Positions 16,402 to 24,286 are shown, counted from the stretch's first letter. The stretch: 64,000 nucleotides of DNA from Rhodoblastus acidophilus (GCF_900187365.1 NZ_FYDG01000015.1:1-64000), one strand, 5' to 3'. The notes: generated by a model not told the origin, from the sequence alone. Translations and numbers: made by a program.

Positions 16402-17562
16402 ATGGGATTTGATCCTGAAGCGAGGGAAATGGCCGCTGCTGCTGTCGCTGCCGCTCAAAACATATCCGTCAACCCTGCGAATCTGATTCCAGGGGTCAGC
16501 AACTTCGATCCTCTCTTGCTGCCCAAGGCGCGCGCAGCTTTTGCCAAGGTCCGACTTAGCCGCGGTCGCGCCAAAGTCGCGACGTTGGGAGACAGCACTT
16601 GGGCCGGGATCGGCGCTGGAACAGGCGGCGACCACAATCTGACGGGCGCTCGGCAGGCAACCGTAGCGTGGACTATTGCGACCATTTTAAACGGCCGCGG
16701 ATTACCGGCTATTCCTGATGCGGTGTTTAGCTGCGGCGCGGTGCCGGCGCCGACGATCTATAACCCCAACGTTGTGCAGGGCTCGGGCTGGGTTCTATCT
16801 GGACAGAACACTGCCGGAGGTACGCTCTGGCAAAACGGAACCACAACCGGAACCGTTTTGAGCGTGACCACGACGACGCCATGCAACGCCTTCGATGTTT
16901 ATTACGCGAACGTCAACACGGCTCAATTTACGCTGCAAATCGACAGCGAGACGCCGGTCACAGTCAATGTCACGTCTGCCGGAAACGCTCTTTTGAAGGC
17001 GACCGTTACTACGACGACCGAAGGCATTCACACGCTGAATATTGTCAGAACCGGGGCTTCTGGAAATGTATTCATCGGCATGATTGATCCCTATTCGACA
17101 GCCAAGCCGCGCGCGTCGATCTGGAACATGGGCATCGGCGGCAGCCAGACCAGCACGTGGATCAATACGTCGGCGAGTTGGTCCACCCTGAACGCGCTCA
17201 CCACTTACGCGCCGGATCTGACGCTCATCAATTTGGGTATCAATGACGAAGGCAACAACGTCTCAATCCCGACTTTCACGGCGAACATGCAGACGATCAT
17301 CAATGGCGCGAAGGCGTCCGGCGATGTGGCTTTGATTATGCACCATTCCTGTTCTGGGCATGAAGCGCAGGAGCCGGCAACCTATGCGGCGTTGCAACAG
17401 CTTGCCGCCAACAACAACTGCCCACTGATTGATTTCCGCGCGCGGCTCGGGCTGTGGACGGCCGCAAACGCCAATGGGCAGATGTACGACAACCTTCATG
17501 CGTCTGGCCCCGGCTACGCCGACGAAGGCTCAATGATCGCCGATTTGCTCGCGCGGTTGTAA
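16402..17562 (+). CDS. phage-borne SGNH/GDSL-type esterase with inserted beta domain
   Basis: This 386-residue protein has the SGNH hydrolase blocks in order. T-L-G-D-S-T-W at 61-67 gives nucleophile Ser65. The block II glycine lies in M-G-I-G-G-S-Q (243-249). L-G-I-N-D (278-282) gives Asn281. D-N-L-H at 363-366 gives the Asp363/His366 pair. Between blocks I and II, residues about 112-235 form a Thr/Asn/Val-rich beta domain that could bind carbohydrate. No signal peptide is present. In phage tails such enzymes deacetylate receptor polysaccharides; I infer the same here from the location between tail and lysis genes. The substrate is unknown. Confidence 0.8.
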   Translation: MGFDPEAREMAAAAVAAAQNISVNPANLIPGVSNFDPLLLPKARAAFAKVRLSRGRAKVATLGDSTWAGIGAGTGGDHNLTGARQATVAWTIATILNGRGLPAIPDAVFSCGAVPAPTIYNPNVVQGSGWVLSGQNTAGGTLWQNGTTTGTVLSVTTTTPCNAFDVYYANVNTAQFTLQIDSETPVTVNVTSAGNALLKATVTTTTEGIHTLNIVRTGASGNVFIGMIDPYSTAKPRASIWNMGIGGSQTSTWINTSASWSTLNALTTYAPDLTLINLGINDEGNNVSIPTFTANMQTIINGAKASGDVALIMHHSCSGHEAQEPATYAALQQLAANNNCPLIDFRARLGLWTAANANGQMYDNLHASGPGYADEGSMIADLLARL

Positions 17563-17610
17563 TCGCCACCCCAAACTCCCCTCAAAATCAAAATCTGAAA
17601 GGACCAGCTG

Positions 17611-18387
17611 ATGGCTGACCTGTCCAAGGTGCTGCTCGCTATTGAGCCGCACGCAAAACCGGCGATTGTCTCCGGCTTTGTCGCTGCCTCGCTTGATTGC
17701 ATCAACCGCGCCGATCTCTCGACGCCGCTGCGCCAGGCGCATTTCCTCGCGCAATGCGCCCATGAAAGCGACGGTTTTCGGACCACCGTCGAATACGCCA
17801 GCGGCAAGGCCTACGAAGGGCGTGGCGTGCTCGGCAACACGCATGCCGGGGACGGGGCGCGCTACAAAGGACGCGGCCTGATCCAGCTGACCGGCCGGGA
17901 CAATTATCGGGCGTTTGGCGCTGCGTTGGGTTTGCCGCTCGAAGCGGACCCGGAATTGGCCGCGAAGTTTCCGGCGGCCGCGCTGGTCGCCGCCGAATAT
18001 TGGCGCGCGCGGCGGATCAACGAATATGCCGACCACGACAGCGTCGAGGGCTGCACCCGCAAGGTCAATGGCGGCTTGAATGGGCTCGCCAGCCGGAAGG
18101 CGTATCTGGCTCGGGCGAAGCGCGCACTCGCCGACGTCAAGGGTGCGCTGATCGATCGCGCGCACGAGGAGGCGGGAAAAGCAGCGGCCAAGACCAAGGC
18201 AGCCACGACCATCGCGACCTCAGGCGCGGCAACAGCCGGCGCCGCTCCCTTTGCTGACGGCTCGTCCACCTGGGTCGTTGTCGCCGCCGGCGTGGCGCTC
18301 GCTCTGATCGCCGTCGGCCTTTTCTTCGCAATCCGCCGGCACGGCGCCACGGTCGCCGCGCTCACCACCGCCGCGCAGGAGGCCTAA
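17611..18387 (+). CDS. endolysin, GH19 (chitinase-like) muramidase with C-terminal membrane segment
   Basis: This 258-residue protein has a family 19 glycoside hydrolase-like domain at about 1-175. Glu52 in C-A-H-E-S-D-G-F is the likely catalytic acid and Glu61 lies nearby. Y-K-G-R-G-L-I-Q-L-T-G-R-D-N-Y (85-99) and V-N-G-G-L-N-G-L (152-159) are conserved in phage lysozymes of this class. A helical Ala/Lys linker leads to one hydrophobic segment (221-240) followed by I-R-R-H-G. Most GH19 endolysins lack such a tail. The positive residues after it suggest the catalytic domain faces the periplasm. The holin gene starts three bases after its stop. Confidence 0.86.
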   Translation: MADLSKVLLAIEPHAKPAIVSGFVAASLDCINRADLSTPLRQAHFLAQCAHESDGFRTTVEYASGKAYEGRGVLGNTHAGDGARYKGRGLIQLTGRDNYRAFGAALGLPLEADPELAAKFPAAALVAAEYWRARRINEYADHDSVEGCTRKVNGGLNGLASRKAYLARAKRALADVKGALIDRAHEEAGKAAAKTKAATTIATSGAATAGAAPFADGSSTWVVVAAGVALALIAVGLFFAIRRHGATVAALTTAAQEA

Positions 18388-18390
18388 GCC

Positions 18391-18930
18391 ATGTCGTTCA
18401 ATCTCGACGAATTCAAACCGCTCGCCTCCGTCCTGCTCCAGCAGGGCGCGCCGCTGCTCGCCCGGGCGCTGCTCGGTCCCTTCGGCGGCATGATCGCTGG
18501 CGCTGTTGTCCCGTCGTTAGTGGAGGCGTTTGGCCTCCCTGCCGACGCCTCTCCGGCGGACATCGCGACCGCCGCCTCCAAAGACGACAGCGCCGCCGAC
18601 AAGCTCGCGGCGATCCAGGCGCAGCACCAAGACCTGCTCGATTGGGCCCAGAAGGCGATGGACGCGAACCAAGCAGCGCTCGCCGCCGAACCGTCGTTCT
18701 GGGGCCGGCTCTATGTCGGCGGCTGGCGGCCGGCGATGGGTTGGCTCGGCGTCGCCGTGATCGGCCGCGAGGTCGGCTATTACGCCATGCTCAAGGGGCC
18801 GCTGCCTTTTGAGACGCTTTCGCTGATCGTCGGCTTGTGGTGCGGCCTCGCCGGCATCCGAAGCGTCGAGATGGTTCGCGGCGTTGCGCGCACCGCGCTG
18901 GCGACCGTCGCCAAACGAGCGGTGCGGTAA
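18391..18930 (+). CDS. phage holin, 3-TM family
   Basis: This 179-residue protein resembles the 3TM phage holin family. The N-terminal half contains a Leu/Ala-rich segment (L-L-A-R-A-L-L-G-P-F-G-G-M-I-A-G-A-V) and a helical acidic stretch (about 60-100). The hallmark F-W-G-R-L-Y-V-G-G-W-R-P-A-M-G-W-L-G-V lies at about 104-122, followed by a final hydrophobic segment S-L-I-V-G-L-W-C-G-L-A-G-I. It immediately follows the endolysin gene, the standard lysis pairing. It is predicted to make the inner-membrane lesion. Confidence 0.82.
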   Translation: MSFNLDEFKPLASVLLQQGAPLLARALLGPFGGMIAGAVVPSLVEAFGLPADASPADIATAASKDDSAADKLAAIQAQHQDLLDWAQKAMDANQAALAAEPSFWGRLYVGGWRPAMGWLGVAVIGREVGYYAMLKGPLPFETLSLIVGLWCGLAGIRSVEMVRGVARTALATVAKRAVR

Positions 18931-19018
18931 CCGCAATTCATCCTCATCACCGTTTCCTCGTGTCGCTCGCCGGCAGGCGTCGCGAGGTTTTGCATCGCGC
19001 CGGCGCAAAGGAAAGCAC

Positions 19019-19306
19019 ATGTCCGCCATTGAAGACCTCGAAGCCGCCTTTGAAACGATCCAGAAGGCGGTGTCCGACGCCGTCGCCAAGCTCCAGGAGC
19101 AGAGCGCCGCGCTCGCCAGCGCCGTCGCCGCGAATGACCCCGCCAAGATCGAAAGCATCGCTCAGGAGCTGACCGCGACGGCGGCCTCGCTGGAATCCGC
19201 CGTCAATCCGCCGGCGGCGCCGGCTCCGGTCGTTCCGGTCTCCGAAACCCCGGTTGCGGAGGCGCCGGCCGCCGCGCCTGCGGCCGAGGCGCCGGCCGCG
19301 AACTGA
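19019..19306 (+). CDS. small helical phage protein with Ala/Pro tail
   Basis: This 95-residue protein starts at the ATG at 19019 after AAAGGAAAGCAC. Residues 3-60 form a helical, coiled-coil-like region (L-E-A-A-F-E-T-I-Q-K-A-V through L-E-S-A-V). The C-terminal 33 residues are almost entirely Ala, Pro, Val and Glu. It lacks a signal peptide and a recognisable domain. It sits after the holin and before a strong terminator. Its role is unknown. Confidence 0.6.
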   Translation: MSAIEDLEAAFETIQKAVSDAVAKLQEQSAALASAVAANDPAKIESIAQELTATAASLESAVNPPAAPAPVVPVSETPVAEAPAAAPAAEAPAAN

Positions 19307-19324
19307 TCGCGCGAAATGATCATG

Positions 19325-19349
19325 GCCGGGGCGAGCAGCCCCGGCTTTT
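19325..19349 (+). terminator. Rho-independent terminator after the lysis genes
   Basis: An 8-bp perfect stem, GCCGGGGC / GCCCCGGC, with a GAGCA loop is followed by TTTT. It lies 18 bases past the stop of the preceding small gene and probably ends the late operon. Confidence 0.8.
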
Positions 19350-19396
19350 CTCATCGGAGGCCCCGGGCGGCGACTCCTGGGCGAAGGAATTGAGCC

Positions 19397-19789
19397 ATGG
19401 CGGATGCGGGCGGCGGCTTGGGCCAAAGCGAGACGGCGATCATTGGAATGGCGACGACGGTGCTCGCGGGATTTCTCGGAAAATTCTGGGACCATTTGTT
19501 TGGCGGTCACGCTGCCGCGGAAAAGCAGCGAGCGGAGGCGCGCAAGCTCCTCGAGGACGCGTTCGACGAAAAGACGCGGTCGCTGATCGACAGCTACGGC
19601 AAGATGATCGACGACGTGAAAGAATTCTACGAGAAGCGCATCGACGAGAACAACAGGTTTTACGAGAAGCGTATCGAGGAGCTGCACGGCGAGATGACGC
19701 ATTGGAGAGATGAGACGATCTCGCTCCGCAAGGCGCTGGACGCGCTACGCGCCAGGGCGGCCGGTCAGCAGGACTGGGACCGAAATTAG
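19397..19789 (+). CDS. phage protein with N-terminal hydrophobic segment and coiled coil
   Basis: This 130-residue protein starts at the ATG at 19397; the upstream GAAGGAATTGAGCC gives a suitable ribosome site. Residues 14-29 (A-I-I-G-M-A-T-T-V-L-A-G-F-L-G-K) form a weak hydrophobic helix. Residues 40-120 are a charged coiled coil containing the near-duplicate F-Y-E-K-R-I-D-E-N-N / F-Y-E-K-R-I-E-E-L-H. The architecture (short membrane helix plus periplasm-sized coil) could suit a spanin-like or holin-accessory role. It has no lipobox and no partner that I can see. Treat it as unknown. Confidence 0.6.
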   Translation: MADAGGGLGQSETAIIGMATTVLAGFLGKFWDHLFGGHAAAEKQRAEARKLLEDAFDEKTRSLIDSYGKMIDDVKEFYEKRIDENNRFYEKRIEELHGEMTHWRDETISLRKALDALRARAAGQQDWDRN

Positions 19790-19821
19790 GCCGGCGACGA
19801 ACTGGGGTGGTGCGAGTCGCC

Positions 19822-20028
19822 TTACCTTTTGACCTCTGTCTCCGGCCACGGCTTGAGGCCAGCGGCGATCGCCGCGCAGGCCAGCGCCACCGCCAGCGGC
19901 GCGCCCTCCCGCATATATTTTGTCGTCATGTTTTTCGACCACCCACAATGCTTGTAGAGTTCGTACTGTGGCCAGCCATAGTGCTCTTTGCAGTAGTCGG
20001 CGAAGGCGGAGAAATCTTCTGGCGTCAT
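19822..20028 (-). CDS. small HTH-like phage regulatory protein, putative
   Basis: This 68-residue protein starts at the ATG at 20028. The sequence Y-G-W-P-Q-Y-E-L-Y-K-H-C-G-W-S-K-N-M-T-T has the size and spacing of a helix-turn-helix, followed by a short Ala-rich helix (P-L-A-V-A-L-A-C-A-A-I-A-A-G-L) and W-P-E. It is the second of two minus-strand genes behind the operator-covered promoter at about 20.28 kb. No strong ribosome site is visible. A Cro- or Cox-like DNA-binding role is plausible but unproven. Confidence 0.5.
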   Translation of the reverse strand: MTPEDFSAFADYCKEHYGWPQYELYKHCGWSKNMTTKYMREGAPLAVALACAAIAAGLKPWPETEVKR

Positions 20029-20049
20029 TGATGCGTCTTCAAAATGGAG

Positions 20050-20073
20050 AGAGGGGCCGAGGCCCCTCTTTTT
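20050..20073. terminator. stem-loop between the two minus-strand right-end genes
   Basis: AGAGGGGCC and GGCCCCTCT face each other across two bases, so the functional loop is probably four bases. On the plus strand the stem runs straight into TTTTT. On the minus strand it follows the stop codon of the 60-residue gene with only a weak T-run. It could end late transcription or attenuate the right-end operon. Confidence 0.55.
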
Positions 20074-20254
20074 AGATTGCGTACCCGGCGGCGTCCTTGG
20101 CGGCTCTGGCGTAGCTCTTACCTGCCAGCATGAGGGTCCAGGCCATCGCCACCCGTTCCGCCCAAGCATACCACATCTCGGTTCCGAACTGGGCGTTGGT
20201 GCGCTTGATTTCGAGTTCGGCGGCGGCGTCGATGGTGTCGTGATAGGTCAACAT
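20072..20254 (-). CDS. small phage protein of the right-end operon
   Basis: This 60-residue protein starts at the ATG at 20254, with GGAG seven bases upstream. A longer reading to 20320 would run through the promoter and operators and is rejected. The protein is helical and aromatic (N-A-Q-F-G-T-E-M-W-Y-A-W-A-E-R-V-A-M-A-W-T-L-M-L-A). I know no family for it. It is the first gene behind a sigma70-like promoter that two palindromic operators overlap, so it is probably expressed early or on induction. Confidence 0.55.
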   Translation of the reverse strand: MLTYHDTIDAAAELEIKRTNAQFGTEMWYAWAERVAMAWTLMLAGKSYARAAKDAAGYAI

Positions 20255-20278
20255 TTGCTCGCTCCGTTTCAATGATTG

Positions 20279-20329
20279 TTTATCCCATATCTGGGATACG
20301 AAGTCAATGAAAAATCCCAATTGTGGGAT
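20279..20329 (-). promoter_or_regulatory. minus-strand promoter with two palindromic operators
   Basis: On the minus strand TTGACT (20307-20302) and GATAAA (20284-20279) are separated by exactly 17 bases. The palindrome ATCCCA-TATC-TGGGAT (20282-20297) fills that spacer and overlaps the -10. A second copy, ATCCCA-ATTG-TGGGAT (20314-20329), lies just upstream of the -35, with centres 32 bp apart, about three helical turns. The arms are identical and the 4-base centres differ, as expected of operators for a dimeric phage repressor. The repressor itself is not recognisable in the window. Confidence 0.75.
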
Positions 20330-20407
20330 ATTATTTAAGGAGCTTCGGGCTTAGGGAGACTTGGCCCCGCGCTTCGGCGTCGGGCTTTTTTGTAGTATGC
20401 GGCTGCG

Positions 20408-20680
20408 ATGGCCAACGATCGACCTCCCAAGCCGCCCACCATCGCCGATAGCAAAGCCCAGGGGCTGACGGGCGCGTGGGTGACATGCTTGCACCCCGAT
20501 TGCAGGCGCTCGGTCGCCCTCGAATGGGATCGGTTCCGCCTACCCGACGACACACCGTTTCCCGAGATCGTGCGCCGGCGGCGATTCGTTTGCTCGGGGT
20601 GTGGCGGCACGGATGTGTGCGTGACGCCGGACTGGCGCGGCTATGATGCGCCGGGCATAGGCCGGTGGAGAACGCCCTGA
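20408..20680 (+). CDS. small zinc-ribbon protein, unknown function
   Basis: This 90-residue protein has a four-cysteine zinc ribbon: the first pair is in C-L-H-P-D-C (about 27-32) and the second in C-S-G-C (about 63-66). The flanking R-R-R-F-V-C-S-G-C-G-G-T-D-V and P-D-W-R-G-Y are typical of small alphaproteobacterial ribbon proteins of unknown role. It lies between the operators and the attachment region, so it is probably the last prophage gene. A link to transcription or DNA handling is only suggested by the fold. Confidence 0.65.
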   Translation: MANDRPPKPPTIADSKAQGLTGAWVTCLHPDCRRSVALEWDRFRLPDDTPFPEIVRRRRFVCSGCGGTDVCVTPDWRGYDAPGIGRWRTP

Positions 20681-20686
20681 GAACGA

Positions 20687-20709
20687 GTGTGGGGACTTGT
20701 GTGGGGACT
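20687..20709. repeat. tandem GTGTGGGGACT repeats near the attachment site
   Basis: The 11-mer GTGTGGGGACT occurs at 20687-20697 and again at 20699-20709, a 12-bp period, about 100 bp from the tRNA 3' end. Short direct repeats at this distance from att are typical arm-type binding sites for tyrosine recombinases. A stem-loop (GAGCCG / CGGCTC) lies between them and the tRNA. Confidence 0.5.
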
Positions 20710-20809
20710 CTCTGCACGGAATGAGCCGAATGTTGCGGCTCCGTTCCATTGTGCCCCGCGTCGCCGGTAATCGACGCTTTTAAAAACCCAAGACGTATCA
20801 AGGGTTGAA

Positions 20810-20887
20810 TGGTCGGAGTGGCGGGATTCGAACCCACGACCCCTAGTCCCCCAGACTAGTGCGCTAACCGGACTGCGCTACACTCCG
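20810..20887 (-). tRNA. tRNA-Pro (anticodon GGG)
   Basis: The minus strand folds as a complete tRNA. The 7-bp acceptor stem is CGGAGTG/CACTCCG. The anticodon stem CTAGT/ACTAG encloses loop CTGGGGG, giving anticodon GGG. The T arm carries TTCGAAT. Discriminator A is followed by an encoded CCA. A 5' CGG acceptor is usual for proline tRNAs. The 3' end faces the prophage, so the phage probably integrates into it and restores the tRNA end. Confidence 0.96.
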
Positions 20888-20943
20888 ACTGTGTGGCCTT
20901 ATAGAGAAGCCTCCCGCCGCTGGCAACGGCGAAGGTGAAAAAA

Positions 20944-21441
20944 TCACGCCAGCAAACGGGAACATTCGGTCAATTCGGCCAGGATCGCTTCGAGCCGATG
21001 CCGATCCTGCGCTGAAAGACAGGTGACCACGCTGGTCGGGGCCGGCGCGGCCAGCGCCAAAACCACCGAACGCGGCGCGGCGGGCGCGGAAGACAGAACG
21101 ACAGGCGCCATCCGCGCGGGAAGCGGCGCCGGCGCTTCCGGCTCCGACCGAATCGGCGCGACCCCGCGCGCTCCGCCCGAGGCCGCCATCACGGCCCGAA
21201 CGCCCTGCTCCTTGAGGATGCGCTGCACGCCCTTGATCGTATAGCCCTCGCTGTAAAGCAGCACGCGAATCGCCGCGACCAGCGCAATGTCCTCGGGGCG
21301 GTAGTAGCGCCGCCCCCCGGCGCGCTTCACCGGGCGTATCTGGCTGAATTTCGTTTCCCAGAACCGCAGAACATGCTGCGGCAGATCGAGTTCGTCCGCG
21401 ACTTCGCCTATGGTGCGAAATGCCTCTGTCGTCTTTTCCAT
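20944..21441 (-). CDS. MerR-family transcriptional regulator
   Basis: This 165-residue protein has an N-terminal MerR winged helix-turn-helix at about 9-76: [20 protein letters not shown], then R-Y-Y-R-P-E-D and [11 protein letters not shown]. The C-terminal half is Ala/Pro-rich with no recognisable effector domain and ends in a short helix. It is the usual neighbour downstream of ihfA in Hyphomicrobiales. The target and ligand are unknown. Confidence 0.88.
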   Translation of the reverse strand: MEKTTEAFRTIGEVADELDLPQHVLRFWETKFSQIRPVKRAGGRRYYRPEDIALVAAIRVLLYSEGYTIKGVQRILKEQGVRAVMAASGGARGVAPIRSEPEAPAPLPARMAPVVLSSAPAAPRSVVLALAAPAPTSVVTCLSAQDRHRLEAILAELTECSRLLA

Positions 21442-21564
21442 CGGCGTCTCCGGCTCACGGGATTTTCAATGAATCCAGGAGTCTGTCCAGAGAAATCGCG
21501 CGATGGACGCGCGACGCGCGAAGATGGCGACGGCGACGGGCTGCGCCATCGCCGCGGCCTGCGG

Positions 21565-21954
21565 TCAGCCCTCGGCGCCGTTGATTCGCGCCCGCATGAT
21601 GTGCGAGGCCCGAAACACCAGCACGCGGCGCGGGGTGATGCGCGCCTCGACGCCGGTCTTGGGATTGCGGCCGACGCGCTCGCGCTTGTCGCGCTGCAGG
21701 AAGGTGCCGAAGCTCGACAGCTTGACGTTCTCGCCGCGGGCGATGGCGTCGCTGACCTCGGAGATGACCATCTCCACCAGTTGCGCCGATTCCATCCGCG
21801 ACAAGCCGACGCGGCGAAACAGCGCTTCCGCCAGATCCGAACGCGTCACCGTCCGCTTTTCCACAACGGGCGCGACGGGCCGAACCCGCGCCGACGGAAC
21901 GCTGGCTGACGGAACGCCGGCGGAAGTATCGACTGAAAGACTATTCGAGGACAT
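21565..21954 (-). CDS. ihfA: integration host factor alpha subunit
   Basis: This 129-residue protein carries the HU/IHF fold: [16 protein letters not shown], then V-K-L-S-S-F-G-T-F and the DNA-bending arm [14 protein letters not shown]. Pro in R-N-P-K-T-G is the intercalating residue. The start at 21954 has GAGGTGAGG close upstream and gives about 30 extra N-terminal residues (Ser/Val/Pro-rich) compared with the roughly 100-residue norm. IHF bends DNA and is also used by many phage integrases. Confidence 0.9.
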   Translation of the reverse strand: MSSNSLSVDTSAGVPSASVPSARVRPVAPVVEKRTVTRSDLAEALFRRVGLSRMESAQLVEMVISEVSDAIARGENVKLSSFGTFLQRDKRERVGRNPKTGVEARITPRRVLVFRASHIMRARINGAEG

Positions 21955-22179
21955 AGCCTCACCTCGTAAAGGAATGACCAGTAAGAAAACGCGGTTCGAC
22001 ATCGCCGACGCAGCCGAGCCAAGCCGACGATATGGTCGCAACCCAACGAAGAAACATGTTTTTATAGCTGCGACCGGCCGCGAGTCTATGCCGGCCGGCC
22101 GCGATGTCAAGACGACCGCCTCTCCGCAAAAACCGTAATATCCCGGTTTATCAACGCTGTCGCGGGGGGCGCCCCGGTT

Positions 22180-23181
22180 TTACCAGCGCAGGACCGCCGC
22201 GCCCCAAGTAAAGCCGCCGCCAATCGCCTCGATCATCACGAGATCTCCTGGCTTGATGCGCCCGTCGCCGCAGGCGACCGACAAGGCCAGGGGGATCGAG
22301 GCGGCCGACGTGTTGCCGTGATCCTGAACGGTCAACACCACTTTCTCCGTGGGAATGCCGAACTTTTGCGCGGACGCGTCGATGATCCGCCGATTGGCCT
22401 GGTGCGGCACGAACCAGTCGAGATCCTCCGCCGTAATCCCGGCGCTCGCAAAAGTCTCGGCCATCACATCCGTGACCTGCCCCACCGCGAAACGAAACAC
22501 TTCCTTGCCTTCCATGCGCAGGAAGCCCACAGTCTTGGTGGTGGAGGGGCCGCCGTCGACATAGAGCTTGGCGCGGTGCCGGCCGTCCGAACGCAGGCAG
22601 GTCGCCAGCACGCCGCGCGGCAGGTTGCCTCCGGCCGCCGCCACCGACTGCTCCTCGGCCTCCAGCACCATGGCGCCGGCGCCGTCGCCGAACAGCACAC
22701 ACGTGGTGCGGTCCTGCCAGTCGAGAATGCGGGAAAAGGTTTCAGCGCCGATCACCAGCGCGCGTTTGTGCGAACCGGAGACGAGAAACTTCTCCGCCGT
22801 CGAAACCGCGAAGACAAAGCCGGCGCACACCGCCTGCACGTCGAAGGCGACGCCGTGGGTGCAGCCCAGCCCCGCCTGGATCATGGTGGCGGTCGAGGGA
22901 AAGGTGTAGTCTGGCGTCGAGGTGGCGCACACGATCAGATCGATGTCGTCGGGCGTCAGCCCGGCCCGGTCCAGCGCCGCCTGCGCGGCCCGAATGCCGA
23001 GCGTGGAGGTGGTTTCACCCTCCCCCGCGATATAACGCTGGCGGATGCCGGTGCGCTGAACGATCCATTCGTCGCTGGTGTCGACGGTTTCTTCCAGTTC
23101 CTTGTTGGTGACGCATCGGTTCGGCAGGGCTGAGCCCACGCCCTTCACCACTGCGCGCAGGCGTTTTGTGTCTCCGCTCAC
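22180..23181 (-). CDS. fabH: beta-ketoacyl-ACP synthase III
   Basis: This 333-residue, full-length FabH starts fatty acid synthesis by condensing acetyl-CoA with malonyl-ACP. The catalytic triad is visible: Cys119 in A-V-C-A-G-F, His260 in V-P-H-Q-A-N and Asn290 in D-H-G-N-T-S. The start is a GTG at 23181, one base after the plsX stop, so the genes are translationally coupled. No T-rich terminator is obvious after the stop. Confidence 0.95.
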   Translation of the reverse strand: MSGDTKRLRAVVKGVGSALPNRCVTNKELEETVDTSDEWIVQRTGIRQRYIAGEGETTSTLGIRAAQAALDRAGLTPDDIDLIVCATSTPDYTFPSTATMIQAGLGCTHGVAFDVQAVCAGFVFAVSTAEKFLVSGSHKRALVIGAETFSRILDWQDRTTCVLFGDGAGAMVLEAEEQSVAAAGGNLPRGVLATCLRSDGRHRAKLYVDGGPSTTKTVGFLRMEGKEVFRFAVGQVTDVMAETFASAGITAEDLDWFVPHQANRRIIDASAQKFGIPTEKVVLTVQDHGNTSAASIPLALSVACGDGRIKPGDLVMIEAIGGGFTWGAAVLRW

Positions 23182-23182
23182 T

Positions 23183-24286
23183 TCATTGTCCTGTTGCTAA
23201 CGGGCGCTCGGCCTGCGCCGGAGCGTCCTGCGCCGAATCGTCATGCGCCCGTTGGGCGTTCACCTGTTGCTCGGCCAGCGCCATCATGTCCCGGACTTTC
23301 TCCAGCAGGCCGCGCCGCACCATGCCATGGGCGATCTCGATGGCGCCGGAAAAGCCGTTGGAGTCGATGCCGCCGTGGCCCTTGATCACCACGCCGTCGA
23401 GGCCGAGCAGCACCGCGCCGCTGGTCTCGCGCGGCGTCAGCCGCGCCTTCAATTGACGAAAGGCGCCGCGCGCGATCAGGGCGCCGAGCTTGTTGATCCA
23501 GCTGCCGGTCAATTCCTGACGCAGATAGGCCGAAATCTGCCGGGCCGTGCCCTCCGCCGTCTTCAGCGCGATATTGCCGGTGAACCCTTCGGTGACCACC
23601 ACGTCGGAGGTGCCGCGACCGATGTCGTCGCCCTCGACGAAGCCGTGATAGCTGAACAAGGGCGAATCGATCTGCTGCAGCAGCCGCGAGGCGGTCTTGA
23701 CCTCCTCGACGCCCTTGACCTCCTCGACGCCGACATTGAGCAGGCCGACGGTCGGCCGCTCGATGCCGAACAGCGCGCGCGCCATGGCCGCGCCCATCAT
23801 CGACAGGTCGACATAATGCTGGGCGTCCGCGCCAATGGTGGCGCCGACGTCGAGAACAATGGAGCGGCCGCGCAGGGTCGGCCAGATCGCCGCCAGCGCC
23901 GGGCGCTCGATCTGCGCCATGGTGTGCAGGCACACTTTCGACATGGCCATCAGCGCGCCGGTGTTGCCGGCGGAGACGGCGCAATGCGCCGCGCCGGTCT
24001 TGACCGCCTCGATGGCCATCCACATGGAGGAGACGCGCCGGCCGGCGCGGAGCGCCTGGCTGGGCTTATCGGCCATACCCACGGCGACCTTGGAGTGGAT
24101 CACCTTGCTGGCCGCCCGCAGATTCGCGTACGGCGCCAAGCATTCCGCGATCTTCTCGCTGTCGCCATAGATGATGAACGTGCTGTCCGGCTTGCGCTCA
24201 AGAAACTGCGCCGCCCCGGGAATGACCACCGAGGGCCCGAAATCGCCGCCCATGGCGTCGAGCGCGATCCGCACAGGCTCAACCAT
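23183..24286 (-). CDS. plsX: phosphate acyltransferase PlsX
   Basis: This 367-residue protein converts acyl-ACP to acyl-phosphate for phospholipid synthesis. The N-terminus [18 protein letters not shown] is diagnostic and marks the ATG at 24286; a longer open frame upstream is not coding. [13 protein letters not shown] and [12 protein letters not shown] follow as expected. The C-terminal 30 residues are a Gln/Ala-rich extension. The yceD-plsX-fabH order is standard, although rpmF is absent here. Confidence 0.95.
   Translation of the reverse strand: MVEPVRIALDAMGGDFGPSVVIPGAAQFLERKPDSTFIIYGDSEKIAECLAPYANLRAASKVIHSKVAVGMADKPSQALRAGRRVSSMWMAIEAVKTGAAHCAVSAGNTGALMAMSKVCLHTMAQIERPALAAIWPTLRGRSIVLDVGATIGADAQHYVDLSMMGAAMARALFGIERPTVGLLNVGVEEVKGVEEVKTASRLLQQIDSPLFSYHGFVEGDDIGRGTSDVVVTEGFTGNIALKTAEGTARQISAYLRQELTGSWINKLGALIARGAFRQLKARLTPRETSGAVLLGLDGVVIKGHGGIDSNGFSGAIEIAHGMVRRGLLEKVRDMMALAEQQVNAQRAHDDSAQDAPAQAERPLATGQ

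Larger units (their letters stand above)
1..20813. mobile_element. P2-like contractile-tail prophage, right-hand portion
   Basis: The genes from the left edge to about 20.7 kb form a phage tail, lysis and accessory block in P2-like order: V, W, J, I, fibres, FI, FII, E/E', T, U, X, D, then endolysin and holin. The block stops next to the 3' end of a tRNA-Pro gene, a classic integration target. Chromosomal housekeeping genes begin immediately beyond it. Head, packaging, integrase and repressor genes are not in view, so whether the element is a complete prophage or a tailocin-like remnant cannot be decided here. The right boundary is inferred from gene content and the tRNA. Confidence 0.88.

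Noticed and set aside
20331-20837. Open frame of 168 codons on the minus strand
   Set aside because: It runs through the tRNA T arm and the attachment repeats, has no family and overlaps the zinc-ribbon gene. It is an artefact.
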